Made by a program: the position numbers and the translations under genes. Of a stretch of 64,000 nt of DNA, positions 53,245 to 63,515 are shown one piece after another. The notes under the pieces were generated by a model. That model made no database searches, was not told the DNA's origin, and saw nothing but the letters and a program-made list of their open reading frames with translations. How positions within the stretch are numbered: position 1 is the first letter of the stretch; each line of letters opens with the position of its first letter. Source of the DNA: Xenopus tropicalis (lineage: Eukaryota; Chordata; Amphibia; Anura; Pipidae); NCBI RefSeq assembly GCF_000004195.4, contig NC_030680.2:144563545-144627544 (forward strand). The letters run 5' to 3'.

Positions 53245-54290
53245 CCCCACATGTCAGCCTCTGCCCCTAACCCTACCTGCCACCTCCCTGCCCCTAACCC
53301 TACCTGTCAGCTTCCTGCCCCTAACCCCACCTGTCACCCCCCTGCCCCTAACCCCACCTGTCACCTCCCTGCCCCTAACCCTACCTGTCACCTCCCTGCC
53401 CCTAACCCTACCTGCCACCTCCCTGCCCCTAACCCTACCTGTCACCTGCCTGCCCCTTACCCTACCTGTCACCTCCCTGCCCCTAACCCTACCTGTCACC
53501 TCCCTGCCCCTAACCCTACCTGCCACCTCCCTGCCCCTAACCCTACCTGCCACCTCCCTGCCCCTAACCCTACCTGCCACCTCCCTGCCCCTAACCCTAC
53601 CTGCCACCTCCCTGCCCCTAACCCTACCTGTCACCTGCCTGCCCCTTACCCTACCTGCCACCTCCATGCCCCTAACCCTACCTGCCACCTCCCTGCCCCT
53701 AACCCTACCTGTCACCTCCCTGCCCCTTACCCTATCTGCCACCTCCCTGCCCCTAACCCTACCTGCCACCTCCCTGCCCCTAACCCTACCTGCCACCTCC
53801 CTGCCCCTAACCCTACCTGCCACCTCCCTAACCCTACCTGCCATCTCCCTGCCCCTAACCCTACCTGTCACCTCCCTGCCCCTTACCCTACCTGCCACCT
53901 CCCTGCCCCTAACCCTACCTGCCACCTCCCTGCCCCTAACCCTACCTGTAAGCTTCCTGCCCCTAACCCCACCTGTCACCCCCCTGCCCCTAACCCCACC
54001 TGTCACCCCCTGCCACTAACCCTACCTGTCACCCCCCTTACCCTATCTGCCACCTCCCTGTCCCTAACCCTACCTGCAACCTCCCTGCCCCTAACCCCAC
54101 CTGTCACCCCCTGCCCCTAACCCCACCTGTCACCCCCTGCCACTAACCCTACCTGTCACCCCCTGCCCCTAACCCTACATGTCACCCCCCTGCCCCTAAC
54201 CCCACCTGTCACCCCCCTGCCCCTAACCCTACCTGTCACCCCCCTGCCCCTAACCCCACCTGTCACCCCCCTGCCCCTAACCCCACCTGC
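53245..54290 (+). repeat. 27-bp minisatellite with telomere-like CCCCTAACCCTA core
   Basis: The unit is CCTGCCCCTAACCCTACCTG plus CCACCTC, about 38 copies, with TGTCACC and CCCCACC variants. The right part (after about 54000) is more diverged and loses the 27-bp register. A 27-bp period is a multiple of three, so frames stay open for up to 339 codons. I regard those as artefacts. Confidence 0.95.
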
Positions 54291-54318
54291 TTGCTTGTCT
54301 GGATACACAGGGCCAGCG

Positions 54319-54667
54319 TTAAGGTGGCCATACACGGGCCGATTGTAGCTGCTGATATTGGTCCCTTAGACAGATTCGGCAGCTTATCGGCCCGTGTATG
54401 GGCACTACCGACGGGCCTGCCCGACCGATATCTGGCCTGAAATTGGGCAGATATCAACCGGGCAGGTTTAAAAGTTTAGTTGGATCAGGGACCGCATCGG
54501 CTCATTGATGTGGTCCCCAAACCAACTGCGCCTATTACCGGCGTTCTAATTCGATCGTTTGGCCCCAGAGCCAAATGACCGAATTAGCCTAAATTCACCT
54601 GATATCGTCCACCCGTAGGTGGGGATATTGGGAGAAGATCCAATCTTAACGTGTATGGACACCTCTA
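54319..54667. mobile_element. short hAT-like MITE
   Basis: Ends are AAGGTGGCCATACACGGGCC and AACGTGTATGGACACCT, an inverted pair, and GGCCGAT/ATCGGCC-type internal palindromes follow. It is about 350 bp with no coding capacity and lies directly against the 27-bp array. Confidence 0.75.
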
Positions 54668-55674
54668 GGGAAAGCAGCAGAGGAATGTACCTAGGGTCCT
54701 ATTGCCCCCTACCCTTATCACTTGCCTCCCCTGCCTTCTCCTATTTCTGCCCCTGGATTTTAACCTTAACCTTGTGTTCTTGCACCAGTGTGCCCTAGGA
54801 CATTTTCACTAACATTTTAAACTTGCGTAGCAGTAACCAATCAGCTTCCATCTTCCAACTTGCAACAAGCCGTTTAAAATAAAATGTTGCTTGGTCGCTA
54901 TCGGAAACCCCACATGTGCAAGTTAGCGCCTATGTTTCAGCTTGGCACAATTGTGAGCTGATTTCCAGCTCAGCAGGGGGCAGTAATTGCCCCTCTACTG
55001 CCCTGAATGGTAATCACCTGAACCCTGGCAATGCCCTTGTGGGCCAGACAACTATCAAAAACATATTACTGGGTGACACTGGGTGAAGCATTAGTGCCAG
55101 TGTAAGGGCCAGGGGACCCAGGGCAAAGGAGGTACAAGACTGAGTGCAAAATGCCTGCAATGGTGCCAATGTGCCAGTGCCCTAATGGCATCTAACCTCA
55201 AAGCATATAATGCCCAGCTAGGAGCCCCCCAGCCCTGGTATAATGTATGCATTCCTTATGCCATCCCTGCAAAGCTTCTCCCACTGACAATCTGCTGTTT
55301 TCCTGTTGTAATTTAAAGGGTAAGTGAACATCTCCGCACTGAACTGTAATGTTCTTTCATTATCTGTGTCACCGCGTTCTGTAAATGACAGTTCTTGTGC
55401 CGGTTTTACTCCCCCAGAAGCAACATGAAAGGCCTTTGTGGCTCTTATTAAGGAGAGAAAATGCCACGGCGGGGCAGGAGTGAGATAATGCCACCCTTAC
55501 AATATCATAATAATATGGTGCTTGCTGTTATGGAAACGCTGTTACATAGGGACACGGTGACTGGAGCCCGGCAAGCACCGAACATTACGGATGGGTGGGA
55601 TTCTAGCCCACGGAATCTGAAGCACCTGCATCTTTATTCCATCCATAGCCCCATAAATAATATCCATTCCTTCC
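54668..55674. other. intergenic, no gene recognised
   Basis: Unique-looking sequence. A CAGCAGGGGGCAGT word (CTCF-like) lies at about 54972. Confidence 0.45.
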
Positions 55675-55882
55675 TTAAAGGGGAACTTCCACTAGAATTC
55701 GCTTTTAAATTCAAATTCTCTCTGCTTGTTGCTAGGGCAAGTGGGATCTTAGCAACAAGATAACATTTAGCAGGAGAACAAACAACCAGATAACTAAATC
55801 ATAAACCACAATGGATAAAAACTAAAGGCCAATGTGTCTGCATCATAGCATAAGCTAGATTAGGGTGAACTTCCCCTTTAAA
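55675..55882. mobile_element. TTAAAGG-type MITE, complete (T2/Kolobok-like)
   Basis: It opens TTAAAGGGGAACTTCC and closes GGTGAACTTCCCCTTTAA, giving inverted ends with TTAA at each edge, the target preferred by Kolobok-like transposons. It is 208 bp with no open frame of note. Confidence 0.8.
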
Positions 55883-57404
55883 AAATTCTGTCATCTCAGC
55901 CCTCAGTGCTGTTTGGCAATACTTTTGCCTCTGTAATTAAACAGGTAAAATGGGCTGGGGGTCAATTTAAAAAAGTCACAAAGACTGCACCGGTCTAGTA
56001 ACCCTTGGCGACCAAGGTAGCGTTTACTAGTTACCTGAAAGTAAATGTTTGCTGAGGTTTGGAAGATCCGGTGCAAACTTTTATGTCTTTTATTACATGA
56101 ACCCCAAAGAGTTTTTGGGACACAGTCGACTTTTCTAGAAGAATCCGTGGGGTGCGAGTAAAAGGGCTCCCCCAAGTGGCTGGGGGGCCCAGCCTGAAAC
56201 CAGTTAGGGTGAGAATGCCATTAGTGCCCTTAATAATCATGGAAACCCAGTCTGAGGGGCTGAGATTTGGGGTGAACATGTATATTCTGCCCTAGTGGGG
56301 AGCTGCTACTGTACCATGTGGTTAAATGGAGAAACCCCCCCCTCCCGATATATGTCATATGAGTATCCCGGGCACCCAGCTATGGTGGATTTGGAGGGGT
56401 CAGGCTTAGGGACAAGTGGTGTAATAACAGTGGTGTAAACCCCAATTTTGATCTGGAGGAACTTGTGTTCCCTATTACACACTTAAACACTTACAAATAA
56501 TAATTCCTGTAGGTAATGACACTCTGGAGAACAGAAAGAAGACAGTGAGAAAACCCAACACTGCCATGACTTTGAGTTTCACAACTACTATGTTCCCAGT
56601 TAAACAGAAGCCTTTCCTTAGTCAGTTAGGGCCCCAGTTAGGGCCCCAGACACCAGCCTGAATAGCCCTAATGACCGGGCACAGCCTGTGCTTACCCCTC
56701 CTAAGGGCAAAGTAAATCACAGGTAGGAAAACATATGTGTCACATTCCGAAGTCGCCCAAAGATTCCTCGCAAGGATCTGTCTCTGTGCCCACAATACTG
56801 CCTGTGTAAGAGCTATGTAGGATTTAATAGGAAACACAGGGTTAATATACTATTATAATGCCAATGATTGGCTGTGGTGGGTGGGGAACTAACTAAGGTA
56901 GATTACATTTAATGCTGGAGGCGTAACCTATAGCAACCAATCAGCATCTAGTGATCAGCAGCTGCAAGACTGATGAAAGCAAAATTCTAATTGGTTGCTA
57001 TGGGTTACTCCAGTAAGTGGTAGATTTCTGAGCAACAAGTCGGGGTAAGTAAATCCTCATGCTGAATGACCAGTTAGCAAGAACTTTAGACGCATGATGC
57101 TGACTACACGGGTTTCTGGTTAGTGATGTATGTTTTTAGATTTATTGGCAGAAACTCACAATGAGGAATTTCGATTTGTCTATTTTTGGTAAGAAACGGT
57201 GTTCCCACCTCAGCCCTTATAAACCTGACAATATAAAAGCCCTGTGTTAAATGGGTAAACAGCACTCAGTTTGGATGAATTCTGCATGGCTGCACCAAAA
57301 TCAGTGCTGGCTGCAGCATGCAACTAAATGAATTGCTAGTTATGTAGAAAGGATGTGAATGTAAAATTTAAACTTTTTAACTTTTCAAGTGCACAGGGGA
57401 CCAA
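55883..57404. other. intergenic, no gene recognised
   Basis: A diverged single copy of the 135-bp unit lies at about 56160-56310 (GGGGGCCCAGCCTGAAACCA). Otherwise the sequence is unique-looking, with no gene signal. Confidence 0.5.
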
Positions 57405-58068
57405 ACAGATGCCCCGGGTCCCCCTAGCAGTGCCACAGCAGGGCATATTCAGCACCATGTCCCCCTAGCGGTGCCACAGCAGGGCATATTCAGCACCATG
57501 TCCCCCTAGCGGTGCCAAAGCAGGGCATATTCAGCACCATGTCCCCCTAGCGGTGCCACAGCAGGGCATATTCAGCACCATGTCCCCCTAGCGGTGCCAA
57601 AGCAGGGCATATTCAGCACCATGTCCCCCTAGCAGTGCCACAGCAGGGCATATTCAGCACCATGTCCCCCTAGCGGTGCCACAGCAGGGCATATTCAGCA
57701 CCATGTCCCCCTAGCGGTGCCAAAGCAGCACCATGTCCCCCTAGCGGTGCCACAGCAGGGCATATTCAGCACCATGTCCCCCTAGCGGTGCCACAGCAGG
57801 GCATATTCAGCACCATGTCCCCCTAGCGGTGCCACAGCAGGGCATATTCAGCACCATGTCCCCCTAGCGGTGCCACAGCAGGGCATATTCAGCACCATGT
57901 CCCCCTAGCGGTGCCAAAGCAGGGCATATTCAGCACCATGTCCCCCTAGTGGTGCCACAGCAGGGCATATTCAGCACCATGTCCCCCTAGCGGTGCCACA
58001 GCAGGGCATATTCAGCACCATGTCCCCCTAGCGGTGCCACAGCAGGGCATATTCAGCACCATGTCCAC
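57405..58068 (+). repeat. 41-bp minisatellite, plus orientation, about 16 copies
   Basis: The unit is CACCATGTCCCCCTAGCGGT followed by GCCACAGCAGGGCATATTCA and G. The period of 41 bp is set by GGGCATATTCAG starts (57482, 57523). One copy near 57720 is short. Reverse-strand reading gives CACCGCTAGGGGGACA, a CTCF-like core, in each unit. Confidence 0.95.
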
Positions 58069-58260
58069 CATGCCCTGCTGTGGCACCGCTAGGGGGACAT
58101 GGTGCTGAATATGCCCTGCTGTGGCACCGCTAGGGGGACATGGTGCTGAATATGCCCTGCTGTGGCACCACTAGGGGGACATGGTGCTGAATATGCCCTG
58201 CTGTGGCACCGCTAGGGGGACATGGTGCTGAATATGCCCTGCTGTGGCACCACTAGGGAG
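58069..58260 (-). repeat. 41-bp minisatellite, inverted copies (about 4.5)
   Basis: The same unit in reverse complement begins at CATGCCCTGCTGTGGCACCG. It joins the plus-oriented block head-on at about 58066-58072 to make a large palindrome with arms of at least about 190 bp. Confidence 0.93.
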
Positions 58261-59640
58261 ACACGGTACCAGACACACAGTAGGCAGGCAGGTAGGTGCC
58301 AGACACACGGTAGGTAGGCAGGTAGGTGCCGACATACAGTAGGTAGGTAGGTGCCAGACACACGGTAGGTAGGCAGGTAGGTGCCAGACACACAGTAGGT
58401 AGGCAGGTAGGTGCCAGACACACGGTAGGCAGGCAGGTAGGTGCCAGACACACGGTAGGCAGGCAGGTAGGTGCCAGACACACGGTAGGCAGGCAGGTAG
58501 GTGCCAGACACACGGTAGGCAGGCAGGTAGGTGCCAGACACACGGTAGGTAGGTAGGTAGGTGCCAGACACACGGTAGGTAGGCAGGTAGGTGCCAGACA
58601 CACGGTTGGTAGGCAGGTAGGTGCCAGACACACAGTAGGTAGGCAGGTAGGTGCCAGACACACAGTAGGTAGGCAGGTAGGTGCCAGACACACAGTAGGT
58701 AGGTAGGTGCCAGACACACGGTAGGTAGGCAGGTAGGTGCCAGACACACGGTAGGCAGGCAGGTAGGTGCCAGACATACGGTAGGTAGGCAGGTAGGTGC
58801 CAGACACACGGTAGGCAGGCAGGTAGGTGCCAGACACACAGTATGTAGGCAGGTAGGTGCCAGACATACAGTAGGTAGGCAGGTAGGTGCAGACACACGG
58901 TAGGTAGGCAGGTAGGTGCCAGACACACAGTAGGTAGGCAGGTAGGTGCCAGACCACGGTAGGCAGGCAGTACAGGTGCCAGACACACGGTAGGCAGGCA
59001 GGTAGGTGCCAGACACACGGTAGGCAGGCAGGTAGGTGCCAGACACACGGTAGGCAGGCAGGTAGGTGCCAGACACACGGTAGGTAGGTAGGTAGGTGCC
59101 AGACACACAGTAGGTAGGCAGGTAGGTGCCAGACACACGGTTGGTAGGCAGGTAGGTGCCAGACACACAGTAGGTAGGCAGGTAGGTGCCAGACACACAG
59201 TAGGTAGGCAGGTAGGTGCCAGACACACAGTAGGTAGGTAGGTGCCAGACACACGGTAGGTAGGCCAGGTAGGTGCCAGACACACGGTAGGCAGGCAGGT
59301 AGGTGCCAGACATACGGTAGGTAGGCAGGTAGGTGCCAGACACACGGTAGGCAGGTAGGTAGGTGCCAGACACACAGTATGTAGGCAGGTAGGTGCCAGA
59401 CATACAGTAGGTAGGCAGGTAGGTGCCAGACACACGGTAGGTAGGCAGGTAGGTGCCAGACACACGGTAGGTAGGCAGGTAGGTGCCAGACACACGGTAG
59501 GCAGGCAGGTAGGTGCCAGACACACGGTAGGTAGGCAGGTAGGTGCCAGACACACGGTAGGCAGGCAGGTAGGTGCCAGACACACGGTAGGTAGGCAGGT
59601 AGGTGCCAGACACACGGTAGGTAGGCAGGTAGGTGCCAGT
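58261..59640 (+). repeat. 30-bp minisatellite, about 46 copies
   Basis: The unit is AGACACACGGTAGGTAGGCA plus GGTAGGTGCC. Marker variants repeat at a spacing of about 535 bp: GGTTGGTAGG at about 58604 and 59140, and AGTATGTAGG at about 58840 and 59376, showing a block duplication. A 30-bp unit without stops keeps three minus-strand frames open for about 470 codons. It ends within about 440 bp of the start codon at 60081. Confidence 0.95.
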
Positions 59641-60080
59641 CCGGGCAGAGTTGCCCCCTGGCGGTACTAGGGAGGAGCATTCTCAGCTCTCACCTCCCTC
59701 CCTGCTTTGTACCGGGCTAAGGGCGGAGAGGAACAGGCTGAATACCCCCGGCTCCTCTTCCATTCACTGAATGGGGAAAGCGAGGGGAGCTGAGAGAGAG
59801 CCGGGGACCAATGAGACTGCAGCTGAGTGAGTGCGGGGGAGAGGCGGCAGCTGAGAGCGCAGGTAGCACAGAGAGTGCAGCAGAGAGTGAGTGCAGGAAT
59901 CCGGAGCGTTTCGGGCACAGAGAGCGCAGCAGATCCGAGAGATCCGGGGCAAAGTGAGGGATCGGGGCAGGCGGGGAGAGGGGCCCGGAGCAGAGAGATT
60001 CGGAGGAAGAGGAGCCACTTAGCGGGGGGAGTCCATAGACTGACTGGGAGCCCCGGACCGGCCGGCTGGCTGCACCGGAC
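59641..60080 (+). promoter_or_regulatory. prickle2: GC-rich promoter/5'UTR of the prickle2-like first exon
   Basis: Compared with its surroundings this stretch is rich in CG and GA, has no TATA box and contains ACCAATGAG at about 59807 (a CCAAT box). Upstream ATGs at 59771 and 59811 exist; the latter opens a 48-codon reading frame ending at TGA 59955. An in-frame TAG at 60036 lies 15 codons before the ATG at 60081 and so sets that ATG as the start of the reading frame. Confidence 0.5.
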
Positions 60081-60122
60081 ATGTTTAACAGGAGCTCTTG
60101 GAGAAGGGCTTCCAGCAGATCA
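60081..60122 (+). CDS. prickle2: alternative first coding exon, prickle2-like (14 codons, phase 0)
   Basis: ATG at 60081 in a GGAC context encodes MFNRSSWRRASSRS. A consensus donor TCA|GTGAGTACGG follows at 60123. Long isoforms of Prickle proteins begin with a similar basic MF-x-R...RR peptide before the PET domain, and PRICKLE2 is the gene next to the 3' end of ADAMTS9 on the same strand in other vertebrates. Prickle proteins act at the membrane in planar cell polarity. The call rests on 14 residues plus gene order. If the upstream gene is really adamts20, this would be prickle1. No PET or LIM exon is in the window. Confidence 0.45.
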
Positions 60123-60325
60123 GTGAGTACGGGGGCTGGGGGGCCCGGGGGGGCTGGGGGGCCGGGGGGCTGGGGGGCTGGGGGAGTTGTGGTACTTGGT
60201 GCCCTGCAGTCTCCCATGGCTGCATCTCATATAAACTCACCTTTACATTTCAGAGACAAAATTATAAATTGCAGTTGTGCAGAAGCAGCGACAGCCCCCA
60301 AAGTGCAACTTAGTGAAGAGTCTCT
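60123..60325 (+). other. start of intron 1, G-rich
   Basis: It runs from the GTGAGT donor through a GGGGG-rich segment (60130-60190) that could form G-quadruplex structures, to the next array. Confidence 0.5.
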
Positions 60326-61995
60326 CACCCCCAGTGGGTTCCTATGAGTTACACGGTGTATAGAATGCAGCTCTAGTCCCACTGCCCCAGTGGGTTCCTA
60401 TGAGTTACACGGTGTATAGAATGCAGCTCTAGTCCCACTGCCCCAGTGGGTTCCTACGAGTTACACGGTGTATAGAATGCAGCTCTAGTCCCACTGCCCC
60501 AGTGGGTTCATACGAGTTACACGGTGTATAGAATGCAGCTCTAGTCCCACTGCCCCAGTGGGTTCCTACGAGTTACACGGTGTATAGAATGCAGCTCTAG
60601 TCCCAGTGCCCCAGTGGGTTCCTACGAGTTACACCGTGTATAGAATGCAGCTCTAGTCCCACTGCCCCAGTGGGTTCCTACGAGTTACACGGTGTATAGA
60701 ATGCAGCTCTAGTCCCACTGCCCCAGTGGGTTCCTACGAGTTACACGGTGTATAGAATGCAGCTCTAGTCCCACTGCCCCAGTGGGTTCATACGAGTTAC
60801 ACGGTGTATAGAATGCAGCTCTAGTCCCACTGCCCCAGTGGGTTCCTACGAGTTACACGGTGTATAGAATGCAGCTCTAGTCCCACTGCCCCAGTGGGTT
60901 CCTACGAGTTACAGGGTGGGTAGAATGCAGCTCTAGTCCCACTGCCCCAGTGGGTTCCTACGAGTTACACGGTGTATAGAATGCAGCTCTAGTCCCACTG
61001 CCCCAGTGGGTTCCTACGAGTTACACTGTGTATAGAATGCAGCTCTAGTCCCACTGCCCCAGTGGGTTCCTATGAGTTACAGGGTGGGTAGAATGCAGCT
61101 CTAGTCCCACTGCCCCAGTGGGTTCCTATGAGTTACACTGTGTATAGAATGCAGCTCTAGTCCCACTGCCCCAGTGGGTTCCTACGAGTTACACGGTGTA
61201 TAGAATGCAGCTCTAGTCCCACTGCCCCAGTGGGTTCCTACGAGTTACACTGTGTATAGAATGCAGCTCTAGTCCCACTGCCCCAGTGGGTTCCTACGAG
61301 TTACACGGTGTATAGAATGCAGCTCTAGTCCCACTGCCCCAGTGGGTTCCTACGAGTTACACGGTGTATAGAATGCAGCTCTAGTCCCACTGCCCCAGTG
61401 AGTTCCTATGAGTTACACGGTGTATAGAATGCAGCTCTAGTCCCACTGCCCCAGTGGGTTCCTACGAGTTACACGGTGTATAGAATGCAGCTCTAGTCCC
61501 ACTGCCCCAGTGGGTTCCTACGAGTTACAGGGTGGGTAGAATGCAGCTCTAGTCCCACTGCCCCAGTGGGTTCCTACGAGTTACACGGTGTATAGAATGC
61601 AGCTCTAGTCCCACTGCCCCAGTGGGTTCCTACGAGTTACACGGTGTATAGAATGCAGCTCTAGTCCCACTGCCCCAGTGGGTTCATACGAGTTACACGG
61701 TGTATAGAATGCAGCTCTAGTCCCACTGCCCCAGTGGGTTCATACGAGTTACACGGTGTATAGAATGCAGCTCTAGTCCCACTGCCCCAGTGGGTTCCTA
61801 CGAGTTACACGGTGTATAGAATGCAGCTCTAGTCCCACTGCCCCAGTGGGTTCCTACGAGTTACACGGTGTATAGAATGCAGCTCTAGTCCCACTGCCCC
61901 AGTGGGTTCATACGAGTTACACGGTGTATAGAATGCAGCTCTAGTCCCACTGCCCCAGTGGGTTCCTACGAGTTACACGGTGTATAGAATGCAGC
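60326..61995 (+). repeat. 56-bp minisatellite, about 30 copies
   Basis: The unit is CCCCAGTGGGTTCCTACGAG, TTACACGGTGTATAGAATGC and AGCTCTAGTCCCACTG. The 56-bp step is set by TAGAATGCAG at 60361 and 60417. Variants GGGTGGGTAG (near 60911, 61081 and 61530) and CATACGAG recur in patches. It begins about 200 bp into the intron of the prickle2-like exon. Confidence 0.96.
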
Positions 61996-62280
61996 AATTG
62001 TTCAATATATGAATAGTAAGTGATTCTAAGAGCTTCTGCACCATCTGTGGCACCTAATGCAGAGCCCCCCTAAACTTCAGTGGGTGCAGCTGTGACTGCT
62101 GCCCGGCCCTTTAACACACACTAGTGGCTAATTGTGTTCACCCTCATCTGCCAGAAAGAGCAAATTGGGCACATAAACTCATCAGTCGTGTCTATTATTA
62201 CATAATTGAAGCAGTTGCAGCATTTGTGTCAGTCAGTGCATCCTTCAGCATGGCTAGGGCAGATGTAAACTTTTCATCCT
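61996..62280. other. intron, unique spacer
   Basis: No recognised feature. Confidence 0.5.
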
Positions 62281-62582
62281 AAGGGCTCTGGTACACGGGG
62301 AGATTAGTCGCCCGCGGCAAAACTCCCTGCTCGCGGGCGACTAATCTCCCCGAGTTGCCTTCCCCCTGCCATCCCACCGGCGAACATGTAAGTCGCCGGC
62401 GGGATGGCAGACGAGTCTTTTTCGGCGATTTGCGCGAAATCGCGCCGCCGCGTGTGCCATCCCGCCGGCGACTTACATGTTCGCCGGTGGGATGGCAGGG
62501 GTAGGCAACTCGGGGAGATTAGTCGCCCACGAACAGGGAGTTTTGCCGCGGGCGACTAATCTCCCCGTGTGCCAGAGCCCTT
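62281..62582. mobile_element. 302-bp fold-back MITE
   Basis: The left arm AAGGGCTCTGGTACACGGGG continues through AGATTAGTCGCCCGCGG. The right arm is the near-exact reverse complement ending CACGGGGAGA-complement then GAGCCCTT. A second nested palindrome (CATCCCGCCGGCGACTTACA and its partner) fills the centre. Very high CG content for this region. No coding capacity. Confidence 0.88.
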
Positions 62583-63515
62583 AAGGGTGAAGACACACTG
62601 AGCTACTGGTAGCAGTTACTTTTTCACGGCTACTAAACGCCAGAAAATCCCCTGCCATAGACAATACTGAGAATTGCCTCTGCTAAACACACGTAGAGAC
62701 AATTATCAGTAAATGATCAGCATTTTCTTCACACGGAGCTACTAGTAGCAGCTACTTGTCACACCTACAGAAATAGACAATGCTGATCATTTACTGATAA
62801 TTGTCTCTACGTGTGTTTAGCAGAGGCAATTCTCAGTATTGTCTATGGCACGGTATTTTCTGGAGTTTAGTAGCCGTGACAAGTAGCTGCTACTAAGTAG
62901 ATCAGTGTGTATTCACCCTTAGCAGAGGCAATTCTTAGTATTGTCTATGGCAGGATATTTTCTGGAGTTTAGTAACCATGAGAAAATAGCTGCTACTAAG
63001 TAGCTCAGTGTGTCTTCACTCTTAGCAGAGGCAATTCTTAGCATTGTCTATAGCAGGGTTTTTTCTGGCATTTAGTACCCATGACAAGTAGCTGCTACTA
63101 AGTAGCTCAGTGTGTATTCACCCTTAGCAGAGGCAATTCTAAGTATTGTCTTCGGCAGGGGATTTTCTGGAGTTTAGTAGCTATGACAAGTAGCTGCTAC
63201 TAAGTAGCTCAGTGTGTTTTCACCCTTAGGGTGAAGACACATGGAGCTACTAGTAGCAGCTACTTGATGCGCCTACTAAAATAGACAATGCTGATCATTT
63301 ACTGATAACTGTCTCTACGTGTGTTTTAGCAGAGGAAATTCTCAGTATTGTCTATGGCTGGATATTTTTTGGCATTTAGTAGCCGTGACAAGTAGCTGCT
63401 ACTAAGAAGCTCAGTGTGTCTTCACCCTTAGCAGAGGAAATTCTCAGTATTGTCTATGGCTGGATATTTTTTACCATTTAGTAGCCGTGACAAGTAGCTG
63501 CTACTAAGTAGCTCC
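62583..63515. repeat. amplified fold-back MITE arms (TAGTAGCAGCTACTT family)
   Basis: An element starting AAGGGTGAAGACACACTGAG abuts the previous one without spacer. Its right arm, about 100 bp (GCAGAGGCAATTCT, GTATTGTCTATGGCAGG, GACAAGTAGCTGCTACTAAG, GTGTCTTCACCCTTA), is then repeated in tandem at about 62820, 62922, 63024 and 63126. A second set starts at about 63230 and repeats at 63330 and 63430. Confidence 0.85.

Noticed and set aside
53101..54120. 339-codon proline-rich frame and companions
   Set aside because: A 27-bp unit is a multiple of three and lacks stops; frames on both strands are open equally. The short unique N-terminal part has no recognisable feature.
53245..54290. True interstitial telomere block
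   Set aside because: The CCCTAA register is broken in every 27-bp unit; only 11 bases per unit match.
58171..59680. Three minus-strand frames of about 470 codons
   Set aside because: A 30-bp unit without stops gives all three frames at once. They would also run antisense through the promoter-side array.
59717..60217. 166-codon minus-strand frame and a 99-codon plus-strand frame in the GC-rich segment
   Set aside because: GC-rich DNA has few stops; the peptides are low-complexity, and the plus frame lacks an ATG start.
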